Assembly: GCF_018499875.1 (NCBI RefSeq) | Contig: NZ_JAHBAY010000017.1 | Location: forward strand, 62,001 to 126,000 | Length of the DNA stretch: 64,000 bases | Reading direction: 5' to 3' | Source of the DNA: Kineosporia corallincola | GTDB taxonomy: Bacteria > Actinomycetota > Actinomycetes > Actinomycetales > Kineosporiaceae | Shown here: one piece after another, positions 55,260 through 64,000 of the stretch | How the letters are laid out: every line of letters begins with the position of its first letter | Position numbering within the stretch: the stretch's first letter is position 1 | Translations under genes and position numbers: made by a program | The notes under the pieces: generated by a model | What the model was told of the DNA's origin: nothing | Database searches by the model: none | Seen by the model: the letters and a program-made list of their open reading frames with translations, nothing else

Positions 55260-56777
55260 TCAGTTCGAGAGATCGAGCGAGACGGTCAGGTAGGAGTGCG
55301 CGGGCAGGTCGACCGTCAGTCCACGGGGATGGGCAGTCACGCCGTCGAAGGCCACCGGCCGCACGGCTTCGGGGGCGGTGGGGGAGTTGTGCGCCTGGAG
55401 ACTGCCGGCCGTGAGCAGCCGCGCGGTGTGGCTCTCGACCGTGCGTCCCCGCAGATCCAGCACCACGGAACGGCTTTCGTCGGCATCCAGGTTGGAGAGG
55501 CTGATCAGGGCGGTGTCGCCGGTGGTGGACGCGGACGCGGACAGCAGCGGCACGTTCTCGTGGGTGCCGGCGTCGAGCACGTGGGCCGTGAGCGACGAGG
55601 CGTCGTGGTGGCCGGTGTTCATCTCGAACACGTGGTAGGTGGGGGTGAGCACCAGGGCGCCGCTGGCCGGGTCGGTGAGGATCATCGCCTGGAGCACGTT
55701 GACGGTCTGCGCGATGTTGGCCATCACCAGCCGGTCGGCGTGCCGGTGGAAGGCGTCGAAGTGCAGGCTCGCCACCAGGGCGTCCCGTAAGGTGTTCTGC
55801 TGGTACAGGAAACCAGGATTGGTGCCCTCCTCCACGTTCCACCAGGTGCCCCACTCGTCCAGCACCAGACCGATCCGCTTCTTCGGGTCGCGGCGGTCCA
55901 TCACCGTGGAGTGCCGGGTCAGCATCTCCTCCACCCGGTAGGCCTGGGTGATGGTGCGGTAGTACTCCTCGGTGTCGAAGGCGGTGGCGTCGCCCTTGTT
56001 CTGCCAGTCGCCGCTCATCGTGTAGTAGTGGAACGAAACCGCCTGGAACACCGGGGGAATGTCGTTGTCCAGGCAGCCCAGGGCCTTCATCAGCGACTCG
56101 GTCCAGGCGTAGTCGTCGGCGTTGGCGCCGGCCGCGATCCGGTACACCCGGTTGTCGCCGTGGTCACGCACGTAGGTCGCGTACTGCCGGGCCAGGTCGG
56201 CGAAGGCGTCGCCGCGCAGGTTGCCGCCACAACCCCAGGCCTCGTTGCCGAGCCCCCAGTAGGGCACCTTCCACGGCTCGTCGCGGCCGTTGCCGCGGCG
56301 CAGCGAGGCCATCGGCGAGTCGTCGCCCCGGGTGAGATACTCGATCCACTCGGACATCTCGCGCACCGTGCCGGAGCCGACGTTGCCGCTCACGTAGGGG
56401 TCGGCACCCAGCAGCTCGCACAGGTCCATGAACTCGTGGGTGCCGAAGGAGTTGTCCTCCACCACGTCGCCCCAGTGCGAGTTGACCATGCGGGGCCGCT
56501 GCTCGCGCGGGCCGATGCCGTCACGCCAGTGGTAGTCGTCCGCGAAACATCCGCCGGGCCAGCGGAGATTGGGGATCCGCAGCACCTTCAGCGCCTCGAC
56601 CACGTCGGAGCGGATGCCGTTGGTGTGGGGCAGCGGCGAGTCCTCGCCCACCCAGAACCCGCCGTAGATGCACCGGCCCAGGTGCTCGGCGAAGTGGCCG
56701 TAGAGGTGGCGGCTGATCGTCGGGCCGGGCAGATCCAGATCGATGACGACGCGGGCCGGGCCGGTGGGCGTGCTCAT
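55260..56777 (-). CDS. Alpha-L-arabinofuranosidase, GH51
   Basis: A 505-residue cytoplasmic glycosidase that releases terminal arabinofuranose from imported oligosaccharides. The acid/base Glu is in [14 protein letters not shown] and the nucleophile Glu in [32 protein letters not shown] is another family signature. No signal peptide. It is first in the minus-strand operon, divergent from its LacI regulator. Confidence 0.95.
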   Translation of the reverse strand: MSTPTGPARVVIDLDLPGPTISRHLYGHFAEHLGRCIYGGFWVGEDSPLPHTNGIRSDVVEALKVLRIPNLRWPGGCFADDYHWRDGIGPREQRPRMVNSHWGDVVEDNSFGTHEFMDLCELLGADPYVSGNVGSGTVREMSEWIEYLTRGDDSPMASLRRGNGRDEPWKVPYWGLGNEAWGCGGNLRGDAFADLARQYATYVRDHGDNRVYRIAAGANADDYAWTESLMKALGCLDNDIPPVFQAVSFHYYTMSGDWQNKGDATAFDTEEYYRTITQAYRVEEMLTRHSTVMDRRDPKKRIGLVLDEWGTWWNVEEGTNPGFLYQQNTLRDALVASLHFDAFHRHADRLVMANIAQTVNVLQAMILTDPASGALVLTPTYHVFEMNTGHHDASSLTAHVLDAGTHENVPLLSASASTTGDTALISLSNLDADESRSVVLDLRGRTVESHTARLLTAGSLQAHNSPTAPEAVRPVAFDGVTAHPRGLTVDLPAHSYLTVSLDLSN

Positions 56778-56818
56778 GACGTGCTCTACCTTCCTGGCGC
56801 GCGTCGGCAGCGCCGGGC

Positions 56819-56946
56819 TAATCGATTAACCGCACGGTGAACGGCGGCGGACGCGGAAAGGGCGGAGTGCGCACCGGGACGTCGGCGGGACGCGGGTGGC
56901 CGGTGCCGCCGATCGCGTCCTCGTGATCTGACAAAAACGATTAACC
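56819..56946. promoter_or_regulatory. Two LacI-type operator sites
   Basis: TAATCGATTA (56819-56828) is a perfect palindrome just upstream of the arabinosidase start, and ACGATTAACC (56937-56946) repeats its right half at the divergent regulator side. Both share CGATTAACC. The pair sits in a 243-base divergent region and fits repression of the operon and autoregulation by the LacI protein. Confidence 0.7.
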
Positions 56947-57020
56947 TTCGAGACCTCCCCCGTCAAGGGAGGATTTCGGCGAGAGCCCGGACGTCACGGG
57001 TTGTGAGCATGGAGGAACAG

Positions 57021-58157
57021 ATGGGTACCGACGACCGGCGGCCCGCCGAAAATGTTTCGAACAGGACTGCCGATGAAGGGGTTTCGGGGGCGCGCCCCGG
57101 CGGCAGGCGTCGCAGCACCCCGGGCACCGCGGTCACGATCTCCGACGTGGCCAGGGTCGCGGGTGTGTCGACCGCCACGGTCTCGAACGCGCTGAACGGT
57201 CGCCCGGGGATGGCCGAGGAGACCCGGGCCCGCATCCTGGCGGCGGTCGACGAGCTCGGCTACCAGATCAATCCGACCGCCCGCAGCCTGCGGGCCGGCC
57301 GTACCGACGCGATCGGCCTGCTGGTGCCCGAGCTGGACCGGCCGTTCTTCGGGCAGCTGGCCACCCGGCTGGCCGACGGGGTCGAGGCCACCGGCCGGCA
57401 CCTGGTGCTGCAACGCTCGGGCAGCAACCGGGAGGGGGAGCTGGCCGCCGTCGCCTACGCCCGGCTGCGGATGTACGACGGGGTGATCGTCACCGTGGTC
57501 GACCTGGACCTGGACGACCTGGAACGGCTCAATTTCGCCACCCCGGTGGTGCTGGTGGGGGAGCGGGTGGTGCCGCGCACCTTCGACCACGTGATGATGG
57601 ACAACGTGGGGGGAGCCCGGCTGGCCACCGCGCACCTGATCGAGTGCGGCGCCCGGCGGATCGCGATCCTGGGCGGGTCGCGCGACGAGAGCCACGCGCG
57701 CATGCCGTCCTTGCGCACCCGGGGCTGGCGTGAGGCGCACGAGGACGCCGGGCTGGTTCCCCCGGAGGAGCTGATCGTGGAGCTGGACGCGATCGACCCG
57801 GCCACGGGCCGCCGGGCGGTGCGGGAACTGGCGCGGGAGCACGATTTCGACGCGGTGTTCGCCGTCACCGATTTTCTGGCCCTCGGCGTGCTGCGCGGAC
57901 TCGCCGACCTGAATCTGTCTGTGCCGCAACAGGTTCAGGTGGTGGGGTTCGACGACGTGGACGAGTCGGAGTTCACCGTGCCGTCTCTCACCACGATCGG
58001 CTCGGGCCGCACGGTCATCGCCTCCACCATCCTCGGTCTGCTGGAGACCCGGATGCGCGAGCAGGCACAGCGGCTGGCCCCCGGTGACCGGGCCGAACCG
58101 GTCGAGGTGACCATCACCCCGGAGCTGGTGCGACGCGGCTCAACCCGCGGGCACTGA
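57021..58157 (+). CDS. LacI-family transcriptional regulator
   Basis: A 378-residue repressor with helix-turn-helix ISDVARVAGVSTATVSNAL, hinge RPGMAEETRARILAAVDELGY and a periplasmic-binding-like effector domain (AIGLLVPELDRPFFGQLATRL). ATG 57021 follows GGAGGA by four bases; in-frame GTG 57003 and ATG 57009 are alternatives. The N-terminal ~35 residues are a Gly/Arg-rich leader. Controls the arabinoside operon by context. Its end overlaps the convergent remnant by 18 bases. Confidence 0.93.
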   Translation: MGTDDRRPAENVSNRTADEGVSGARPGGRRRSTPGTAVTISDVARVAGVSTATVSNALNGRPGMAEETRARILAAVDELGYQINPTARSLRAGRTDAIGLLVPELDRPFFGQLATRLADGVEATGRHLVLQRSGSNREGELAAVAYARLRMYDGVIVTVVDLDLDDLERLNFATPVVLVGERVVPRTFDHVMMDNVGGARLATAHLIECGARRIAILGGSRDESHARMPSLRTRGWREAHEDAGLVPPEELIVELDAIDPATGRRAVRELAREHDFDAVFAVTDFLALGVLRGLADLNLSVPQQVQVVGFDDVDESEFTVPSLTTIGSGRTVIASTILGLLETRMREQAQRLAPGDRAEPVEVTITPELVRRGSTRGH

Positions 58158-58673
58158 CCCGAGCTGCCGGGCTACGGCGGCGGCCGCGTCGCGCCCGGCC
58201 CGGTTCGAGCCGACGGTGGACTGCGAGGGCACGAAACCGATGAGGTGCACTCGGGGTTCGCCGGTGACCCGGGTTCCGGTGAGCCGGAGCGCCCCCCGCT
58301 CCCGGGCGGTCAGGGCGCACGGCGTCCACAGCAGTCCGGTGTACGAGACCACGCTCCCCGTGGGCCGTCCCGCCTCCACGTCGGCGGTCACCCGGGCGAT
58401 CACCGCACGTCCCTCCACCTCGTGCCGGAACTCGCCGTCGAGAAACACCGGTTCCCGCCGGGTGTACCAGAAAGTGTCTGCCACCCGGGATATCTCGTCC
58501 AGCTGCTGAAGGGCGGAAATGCCGCCGCCGACCACGGCGACGCGCATGCCGGCCAGGTGATCCGCGGAAACGTAGTCACGGGTGTGCATCTGGAGGCCGG
58601 CGAAGCTCTCCAGGCCCGGATGGTGCGGGATCACCGGGTTGTTCCAGGTGCCGGTGGCATTGATGACGGTGCG
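58140..58673 (-). pseudogene. 5'-truncated flavin monooxygenase remnant
   Basis: The frame encodes the C-terminal ~178 residues of an FAD/NADP-dependent monooxygenase: INATGTWNNPVIPHHPG at the beginning, the NADP-binding VAVVGGGISALQQLDEI, and the C-terminal HLIGFVPSQSTVGSNRAGRDA. The first ~150 residues with the FAD-binding site are missing. The remnant is in the same reading frame as the acyl-CoA dehydrogenase gene upstream and is separated from it only by the TGA stop at 58674. It could be translated by reinitiation at GTG 58634, but a functional enzyme is unlikely without the FAD domain. Readthrough of TGA would create a fusion. Confidence 0.75.
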
Positions 58674-59828
58674 TCATGGCGTGGTGCTGAACAGGGTTCC
58701 CGCGATCAGGTCGAGCATGACCTCGCTCGGCCCGGCCGCGAGCGCCGCGGCCCGCGCCTCCCGGTGCGCCCGGGCGATCGAGGAGTCCGCCACGAAGCCG
58801 GCCGAGCCGTGCAGGTGCAGGCAGCGGTCGGCGACCCGGCAGGCCAGTTCGGTGGCGTACAGCTTGGCCGCCGAGCACTCGGCCACCGGCAGGTCGCCGC
58901 GGGCCAGGCGGTGGGCGGCGTCGTGCACCAGCAGGCGGGCGGCGGACAGTTCGGTGTGCATCCCGGCCAGGGCGTGCCGCACGCTCTGGAGGTCACCGGC
59001 CCGGCCGCCGAACAGGGCGCGCCGTTGCACGTGGTCGAGGGTGTCGTGCAGGCAGCGGTCCACGCCGCCGACGGCCAGCGCCGCGGCGATCACGCGCTCT
59101 TGCTGAAAACCCTTCATCAGGTAGTGGAATCCCCGTCCGGCGCGGCCGATCAGGGCGTCGGCGGGCAGCGGGACGCCGTCCAGGCCGAGTTGTGCGGTGC
59201 CGGCGCAGTGCCAGGCGGCCAGGGGCTGCGGGGTGACGGTGAGGCCGGGGGCGTCGAGGTCGGTGACGAAGAGCGAGATGCCGGTCGGGCCACGGGTGGC
59301 CGGGCCGGTGCGGGCGGCGATCACGGCGAAGCCGCCGCACAGTGCGTTGGTCACCATGGTCTTGGTGCCGTGCAGCCGGAACCCGTCGCCGTCCGGCGTG
59401 GCGGTGGTGGCGAGGGCGGTCAGGTCCGATCCGGCGTCCGGTTCGGTGACGGCGAGGGCCGCGACCCGCTCGCCCCGGATCGCCGGGCCCAGGTAGCGGT
59501 GCCGCAGGGCCGGTGCGGCGGCGGTGGCCAGGTAGTGCGTGGCCATCCAGGTGTGCACGCCGACGGCGGCCCGGAAACCGCTGAAACCGGTGCGCCCCAG
59601 CTCTTCGGCGGCCACCACCGAGGAGAGCAGGTCGTGCCCGGTGCCGCCGTCGGCGATCGGGTGGGCCAGGCCGAGCAGGCCCGCCGCGCCGAGTGTCTTC
59701 CAGGCGTGCCCGGGGATCCGGCCCTGTTCCTCCCAGCCGGGCAGGGCGGGCACCACCTGCTCGTCGAGCAGGGTCCGCACGCTGATGCGGAAGGCCTCGT
59801 GGTCGGCGGTGAGCAGGGTGGAGCTCAT
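58674..59828 (-). CDS. Acyl-CoA dehydrogenase-like flavoprotein, catalytic Glu absent
   Basis: A 384-residue protein with the acyl-CoA dehydrogenase fold: GLLGLAHPIADGGTGHD, AVTEPDAGSDL, GTKTMVTNAL and ending LHGSAGFVADSSIARAHREARAAALAAGPSEVML. In ordinary members the final motif reads IYEGTSE; here the Glu position is Ala365. Because the neighbours are carrier-bound amino acid enzymes, the substrate is probably an aminoacyl or chloro-aminoacyl thioester. KtzA of the kutzneride pathway, which makes a cyclopropane from a gamma-chloro-isoleucyl thioester, is the closest known logic. ATGA overlap with the upstream gene shows coupling. Confidence 0.85.
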   Translation of the reverse strand: MSSTLLTADHEAFRISVRTLLDEQVVPALPGWEEQGRIPGHAWKTLGAAGLLGLAHPIADGGTGHDLLSSVVAAEELGRTGFSGFRAAVGVHTWMATHYLATAAAPALRHRYLGPAIRGERVAALAVTEPDAGSDLTALATTATPDGDGFRLHGTKTMVTNALCGGFAVIAARTGPATRGPTGISLFVTDLDAPGLTVTPQPLAAWHCAGTAQLGLDGVPLPADALIGRAGRGFHYLMKGFQQERVIAAALAVGGVDRCLHDTLDHVQRRALFGGRAGDLQSVRHALAGMHTELSAARLLVHDAAHRLARGDLPVAECSAAKLYATELACRVADRCLHLHGSAGFVADSSIARAHREARAAALAAGPSEVMLDLIAGTLFSTTP

Positions 59829-61126
59829 GCCGGGGCCCGGACGGCGGCGGCCAGTTCGGTGAAGGAGTTCGCGGTGAACACGGTGTCGGGTTCCAGGGCG
59901 CCCTCGCCGAGCCGGCCCTCGACCAGGTCGATGAGCCGCACGGCGGTGAGCGAGGTGCCGCCGAGCTCGAAGAACCCGGCGTTCGTGGCGGCCGCACCGG
60001 CCCCGAAGATGCCGTCCCAGATCTCGGCCAGCACAGCGGTCTCCGCGGTGCGGGCGGCAACCGGCCCGGAGCGCAGCCGATCGAGGCCGGGCACCAGGTT
60101 CACCCTGGCCGGCCAGGACCCGCCGAGCCGGGCCCGCAGGTCGGCGGCCAGGGCCCGGGAGGTGGGCCAGGCCGGCGGCACGGCCGGGAAGGGGTGGGCG
60201 GGACGGGCGCCGGGACGGCGGGCGTACACCGTGTACAGCGGGGTGCCGACCAGGCGTGGGTCTCGTTCGTGGGCGACCAGGAATCCCTGGCTGCGCAGCA
60301 GCGCCAGCACCCGGTTCAGCCGGTCGTCCAGGTCGTGCACCTCCAGGGCGACCTGCTGGACGGCCGGCCAGGTGGCGGCGTCCACCCCGGTCAGCACGTC
60401 CCACTCGGCCTTCTCCACGTCGATCTTCAGCAGGTCGATCCGCGGCAGCCCGAACCGGGTGACCAGTTCGGTGACGGTGGTCACCGGCACCGTCCGGGTG
60501 GTGCCCCGCATCCGTTCGCCCACCAGCCGGTCCAGGTCGAGACCGGCGGCCTCGGGGTCGGTGCTGAGATAGGAGTGCAGCACCTCCTGGTCCTCACCGG
60601 CCTCGGCGTAGCGGCCGGACATCACCGTGTTGCCGGGGTAGAAGGTCAGCTCGGCGCTGCCCGGGTGGTCGCCGGCCGCCTCGGTGACCACGGTCAGGTC
60701 CAGGCCGTGCAGGCGCCCGGTGGTGGTGGCGGCCGCCGCGGTCTCGGCCATCGGCTCGACCGCGACGATCCGGGCGCCGGGGGCGCGGGTGCCGGCCAGC
60801 AGGCTGAAAAGGCCGATGTTGGAGCCAATGTCGACCACCACGGCGTCGCGCGGCACCACCAGGCCGTGCCGCAGGTAGGCGTTCTCCTGCCAGACCTCGC
60901 GGTGCAGAAACTCGGTCTCGGTGCGGTTCACCCCGGCCACCAGCAGGTCGGGGGCCGGCTCGTGCAGGCCGACGCCGGGCGGCAGCTCCAGGTCACCGGC
61001 CCGGCGCAGCAGCGGCGCCCGCTCCGGATCGGCGACCACGTGCACGGTGCCGTCGTCCGGGTCGGCCACCGCGGCCTGTTCCACCGCGGGGTGCTCCAGC
61101 ACCCGGCTGATCCGCTCGTCGGTCAC
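59825..61126 (-). CDS. FkbM methyltransferase inside A-domain C-subdomain, plus carrier
   Basis: A 433-residue composite. Residues 1-~40 (RVLEHPAVEQAAVADPDDGTVHVVADP) resemble the start of an adenylation-domain C-terminal subdomain. Residues ~65-300 are an FkbM-type SAM methyltransferase (VVVDIGSNIGLFSLLAG, LLKIDVEKAEWDVL). After it, LAADLRARLGGSWPARVNLV followed by SGPVAART looks like the rest of that subdomain with the A10 lysine lost. The C-terminus is a carrier domain with Ser392 in FFELGGTSL. An A-core is absent, so it cannot adenylate. GTG overlaps the preceding stop. It may accept an aminoacyl group by transfer and methylate it. Confidence 0.8.
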   Translation of the reverse strand: MTDERISRVLEHPAVEQAAVADPDDGTVHVVADPERAPLLRRAGDLELPPGVGLHEPAPDLLVAGVNRTETEFLHREVWQENAYLRHGLVVPRDAVVVDIGSNIGLFSLLAGTRAPGARIVAVEPMAETAAAATTTGRLHGLDLTVVTEAAGDHPGSAELTFYPGNTVMSGRYAEAGEDQEVLHSYLSTDPEAAGLDLDRLVGERMRGTTRTVPVTTVTELVTRFGLPRIDLLKIDVEKAEWDVLTGVDAATWPAVQQVALEVHDLDDRLNRVLALLRSQGFLVAHERDPRLVGTPLYTVYARRPGARPAHPFPAVPPAWPTSRALAADLRARLGGSWPARVNLVPGLDRLRSGPVAARTAETAVLAEIWDGIFGAGAAATNAGFFELGGTSLTAVRLIDLVEGRLGEGALEPDTVFTANSFTELAAAVRAPA

Positions 61127-62259
61127 CGGTGCACCTCGCCGATGAAATCGGTGGCCACGTCGAGCAGTTCGTCGCTCGCGTCGAAGGCGGCCAGGTGGTC
61201 GCCGTGCGGCATCTCGGTCAGCCAGCCGTCGGGCAGCGCGGCGGCCACGTGACGCGACCCGTCGGGATGGGCGGTGGTGTCTTCCGGGCTGGTCACCACC
61301 AGCGTCGGCTGGGTCACCCCGGCCAGGAACGGACGGCAGTCGGTGGTCATGATGGCTCCGTTCAGGCGGCCGTACCGGTAGAGCAGCTCGGCGGTGGCGT
61401 AGGGGTAGTACAGGTGGTGGGCCAGGTCGTCGCGCAGGGCGGCCAGGGTCGAGGGACGACGGAACACCCGGTGCAGCCCCCGGGCCCGCTCCCGGCTGCG
61501 GCCGGCCTGCACCAGCAAGGTCTGCATGTCGTGCTGGTGGGTGGTTTTCGCGGCGTCGGGCCCCAGCTCGTAGTCGCCGTGCCACAGGCTCAGCGAACCG
61601 ATGCGCGGACTCAGCCCGGCGGCCAGCAGGGCGACGGCGGCGCCCCCGCACAGGCCGACCACGTGCGCGTCCTCGAGCGCCAGGGCGGCCAGCACGCTCA
61701 CCACGTCGTCGGCCTGGGCCGCCAGATCCTGGCCGCGCTCGTCGAAACCCTCGTCGTCCCAGCGGTTGTCCGGATCGGGAAACAGGGCCCGGCTCTCCCA
61801 GGTGACCACCCGGTGCTCGCGCGACAGGTGCCCGATCCAGCGATCCAGCAGCCCGGCCGGCATGCCACAGGCGGTCACCAGCACCACCGCGGAGGCCTGC
61901 TCCGGCCCGGCGGTGTAGCAGTTCAGCACCGACCCGTCCGAGCTCTTGACCAGAAACGGCCGGCGCCGTGAGCTCTCGGCGGCCCGGGCGGTGGTCCCGG
62001 GGTCGGCCGAGCCGGGATCGGAGCGGTGCAGGCGGCGCCCGATGATCAGCTCGGCGGCGGTGTGTCCCTCGGCCGACGGGGTGACCACCGGGGCGGGCAG
62101 GGCCAGCGCCCGCGCCGCCGCGTCCAGCACGGCCTGTGCCCGCAACCCGTCCTGATCCGGAAGATGCACGCGCTGAGGCGTTTCCAGGGCTCTCAGTAGC
62201 GGAGCGACGTCGAGGACGGCCTCGGTGACGCCGGCCTCGACGTCGTCCGCGGCGCTCAT
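61123..62259 (-). CDS. Cys-nucleophile alpha/beta-hydrolase, probable aminoacyl transferase
   Basis: A 378-residue alpha/beta-hydrolase with a ~100-residue N-terminal extension. The nucleophile elbow is GLCGG, with Cys204 instead of the usual Ser; Asp327 (SPEDTT) and His355 ([10 protein letters not shown]) complete a likely triad. SyrC and CmaE, which shuttle aminoacyl groups between carrier proteins in syringomycin and coronamic acid pathways, are known Cys enzymes of this fold and sit next to the same halogenase type. It overlaps both neighbours by four bases. A simple thioesterase is the alternative. Confidence 0.8.
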   Translation of the reverse strand: MSAADDVEAGVTEAVLDVAPLLRALETPQRVHLPDQDGLRAQAVLDAAARALALPAPVVTPSAEGHTAAELIIGRRLHRSDPGSADPGTTARAAESSRRRPFLVKSSDGSVLNCYTAGPEQASAVVLVTACGMPAGLLDRWIGHLSREHRVVTWESRALFPDPDNRWDDEGFDERGQDLAAQADDVVSVLAALALEDAHVVGLCGGAAVALLAAGLSPRIGSLSLWHGDYELGPDAAKTTHQHDMQTLLVQAGRSRERARGLHRVFRRPSTLAALRDDLAHHLYYPYATAELLYRYGRLNGAIMTTDCRPFLAGVTQPTLVVTSPEDTTAHPDGSRHVAAALPDGWLTEMPHGDHLAAFDASDELLDVATDFIGEVHR

Positions 62260-63203
62260 CGTGCGTCGCTGCCGAACGCGTGACCGCGGGTGGTCTCGGT
62301 GGCGATCCGGTTGTGCCCGTGCGTGTCCTCGCCGCTCACCAGCACCGCGCCGTACCTCTCCAGGCTGACCTGCCCGCCGTACTCCTCGATCTGCTCGGTG
62401 TCCGGGTAGATCCGCACCGACGTGGGCACGTAGCGCCCGGCGAAACCCAGCCGCATCTGCTGGGTCTTGCCGGCGTGCGGGTGCGAGGCGTGCATCAGGG
62501 TGGACCAGAACACGATGAACTGCCCGGCCCGCATCTGCATCGAGCGCGCCTGCGACTCGTCCGGCTTCCAGTCCGGGTCGATCTGGAGCTCCCGGTAGTC
62601 GTAGCCGAAGAACCCCCGGCGCACACCGTCTTTCTCGGTGGTCGTGGTGGCCGGGTCGTAGTGCATGCGCTTGGTCTCGTCGTAGTTCATGCTCCGGTGC
62701 GTGCCCGGGATGAACTGGAGGCAGCCGGTGTCGATCATGGCGTCGGTGAACGCGCACCACACGGTGATGGTGCCGCCGAAGTCCGATCCGCCCGGCCAGA
62801 GGATCTGCGGGGTGCCGGAGGCGTTCGCGAAGGTGTCGGCCTGGTGCCAGTCGGTGCCCTCGTCACCGGGGTACTTCGGGAAGAACTCCGAGCGCCAGCA
62901 CAGCACGTCCGGGCCGAGGATGCTGGCCACACGCTGCACGATCTCCGGGCGGGCGATGTGGTCGGCGAGGAAGTCGTCGTCCAGGTGCCGGTCGTAGTTG
63001 GCGATGTTCGTCGCCCCCGACCGGGCCAGCTCGTCCTGATACACGGCGGCGCTGCGGTCCATCAGCTCGATCCGCTTGCGCCGCCAGATCTGCTTCATCT
63101 CCTCCGGCTCGTACAGCGTGAACGGGCCGGTGAATCCGTTGCGGTGGAAGTCTTCCAGCTCGCCGGGGCTGAGGGAGAACGAGGGGGACGTCTGGGTGGT
63201 CAT
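62256..63203 (-). CDS. Fe(II)/2-oxoglutarate halogenase, SyrB2 type
   Basis: A 315-residue non-haem iron enzyme. [20 protein letters not shown] holds His120-Gln-Ala122; Ala where hydroxylases have Asp/Glu leaves room for a chloride ligand, the hallmark of SyrB2, CytC3 and KtzD. The distal ligand is His238 in FWSTLMHAS and the oxoglutarate arginine is probably Arg251 (QMRLGF). The spacing between the two His (118) is close to that in SyrB2. The substrate should be an amino acid bound to the neighbouring carrier domain. The start shares one base with the NRPS stop. Confidence 0.93.
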   Translation of the reverse strand: MTTQTSPSFSLSPGELEDFHRNGFTGPFTLYEPEEMKQIWRRKRIELMDRSAAVYQDELARSGATNIANYDRHLDDDFLADHIARPEIVQRVASILGPDVLCWRSEFFPKYPGDEGTDWHQADTFANASGTPQILWPGGSDFGGTITVWCAFTDAMIDTGCLQFIPGTHRSMNYDETKRMHYDPATTTTEKDGVRRGFFGYDYRELQIDPDWKPDESQARSMQMRAGQFIVFWSTLMHASHPHAGKTQQMRLGFAGRYVPTSVRIYPDTEQIEEYGGQVSLERYGAVLVSGEDTHGHNRIATETTRGHAFGSDAR

Positions 63204-64000
63204 CAGCGATCTGCCTCCGCCAGTGGGGATCGGGAGATACGGGCCCTCTCGACCTCGGCCGCCAGTGAGGCGACGCTGACGCCGTCCACCAGTGCGGTGA
63301 GGTCGAGGTCGGTCTGGAACTCGTCGTTCACCTGCCCGAACATGCGCAGCACGCTGAGCGAGGTACCGCCCAGGTCGAAGAAGTCGTCGTCCTCGCCGAA
63401 GGCGGAGTGCCCCAGCGTCTGCTGCCAGATCCGGATGATGCCGGCCCGCACCTCGCTGTCCGCGAGGTCGTCCGGTGCCGGGGGACCGGTGATCGGGCTG
63501 CGGTCGGCCTTGCCGTTGGACGTCAGGGGAATCGCCTCCACAGGTAGGTATTCGGACGGGCGTAGGTGCCGGGGCAGCCGGGCCGCCGTGTGGGCGATCA
63601 GCCCCGGCACGATCCGCGACCGCCAGGGGTCACCGGCCGCGGCACCCGGTGGCGGGGTGACGTAGGCCGCGAGCCGGACGTCGCCGCCACCGTGTTCGGA
63701 GGTGGTCACCAGGGCGTGCCCCACCTCGGCGTGCTCCTCCAGGACCGCCTCCACCTCCCGGGGCTCGACCCGGAAACCCCGCACCGACAGCTGGTCGTCG
63801 ATGCGGCCGAGGTAGGAGTAGCCGTCGGCCCGCAGCCGCACCCGGTCGCCGCTGCGGTAGAACCGCTGCCCGCCGGCCAGGGTGAGGAAGCGCCGCGCGG
63901 TCAGGTCCGGCCGGTTCAGGTAGCCGCGGGCCACCCCGGGCCCGGCGATGTACAGCTCACCCGGCTCGCCGTCCGGCACCGGTTCACCGTCTTCGTTCAT
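63203..64000 (-). CDS. NRPS adenylation (C-terminal part) and carrier domain
   Basis: The gene enters from beyond base 64000; only the last ~265 residues are visible. Adenylation motifs A7 and A8 are present ([33 protein letters not shown]) and A10 (SNGKADR, with the catalytic Lys). A carrier domain follows with Ser in [10 protein letters not shown]. It ends without a condensation or thioesterase domain, as in the A-T proteins SyrB1 and CmaA that load the amino acid for the halogenase. The specificity pocket lies outside the window, so the amino acid cannot be predicted. Confidence 0.92.
   Translation of the reverse strand: MNEDGEPVPDGEPGELYIAGPGVARGYLNRPDLTARRFLTLAGGQRFYRSGDRVRLRADGYSYLGRIDDQLSVRGFRVEPREVEAVLEEHAEVGHALVTTSEHGGGDVRLAAYVTPPPGAAAGDPWRSRIVPGLIAHTAARLPRHLRPSEYLPVEAIPLTSNGKADRSPITGPPAPDDLADSEVRAGIIRIWQQTLGHSAFGEDDDFFDLGGTSLSVLRMFGQVNDEFQTDLDLTALVDGVSVASLAAEVERARISRSPLAEADR

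Overview
This is a very high-GC window with GTG/TTG starts, short ATGA/GTGA gene overlaps and GGAGG-type ribosome sites. These features, with SnoaL-like, ANTAR, LacI and MSMEG_3727-like families, point to a filamentous or sporulating actinomycete. A Kineosporia-like organism is my guess; it cannot be proved from the sequence. Two specialised-metabolism regions flank a chromosomal middle.

Left region (1-18.6 kb). This looks like one flank of an aromatic polyketide-type cluster whose synthase genes would lie outside the window. It has an acyl-CoA carboxylase operon (beta, epsilon, alpha), two NAD(P)H:FMN reductase paralogues, an acyl-CoA-dehydrogenase-fold flavin monooxygenase, a tandem ABM monooxygenase, a DHA2 efflux pump, a SnoaL-like protein, a stand-alone malonyl transferase, an orphan Clp-N protein, two paralogous MarR regulators and three OmpR-type regulators with degenerate receiver domains. 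A conserved tandem operator precedes both the pump and the SnoaL gene. Embedded here is an unrecognised operon: a 37-residue acidic peptide, a hairpin, a 676-residue TPR protein with a collagen-like tail, and a methyltransferase.

Middle (18.6-58.2 kb). Mostly housekeeping and catabolic genes: HAD phosphatase, Gfo/Idh oxidoreductase, MFS pump, Lrp regulator, quinone oxidoreductase with divergent TetR, monomeric isocitrate dehydrogenase, MTAN-like nucleosidase, APH-like kinase and adenosine deaminase. A complete PQQ operon runs right to left from 37.7 to 31.4 kb: cupredoxin-like protein, PQQ alcohol dehydrogenase with a lanthanide-type DYD motif, pqqA, B, C, D, E, then a cation exchanger. Upstream are katG and a GAF-LytTR regulator. 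Further right are an ATP-grasp ligase, GAF-ANTAR protein, giant membrane protein, tandem SGNH esterase, TetR/SDR pair, and an arabinoside operon (GH51, solute-binding protein, two permeases, YesL-like protein) divergent from its LacI regulator.

Right region (58.1-64 kb). This is the most interesting part. It is a tightly overlapping minus-strand operon entering from the right edge: an NRPS adenylation-carrier protein, a SyrB2-type Fe/2-oxoglutarate halogenase (His-Gln-Ala facial motif), a Cys-nucleophile alpha/beta-hydrolase resembling SyrC/CmaE aminoacyl shuttles, a split adenylation C-subdomain interrupted by an FkbM methyltransferase and ending in a carrier domain, and an acyl-CoA dehydrogenase homologue lacking the canonical catalytic Glu. 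The combination recalls the kutzneride KtzABCD and coronamic acid CmaA-E logic. A chlorinated or cyclopropyl amino acid building block is a reasonable prediction. A 5'-truncated flavin monooxygenase remnant follows in the same frame as the dehydrogenase.
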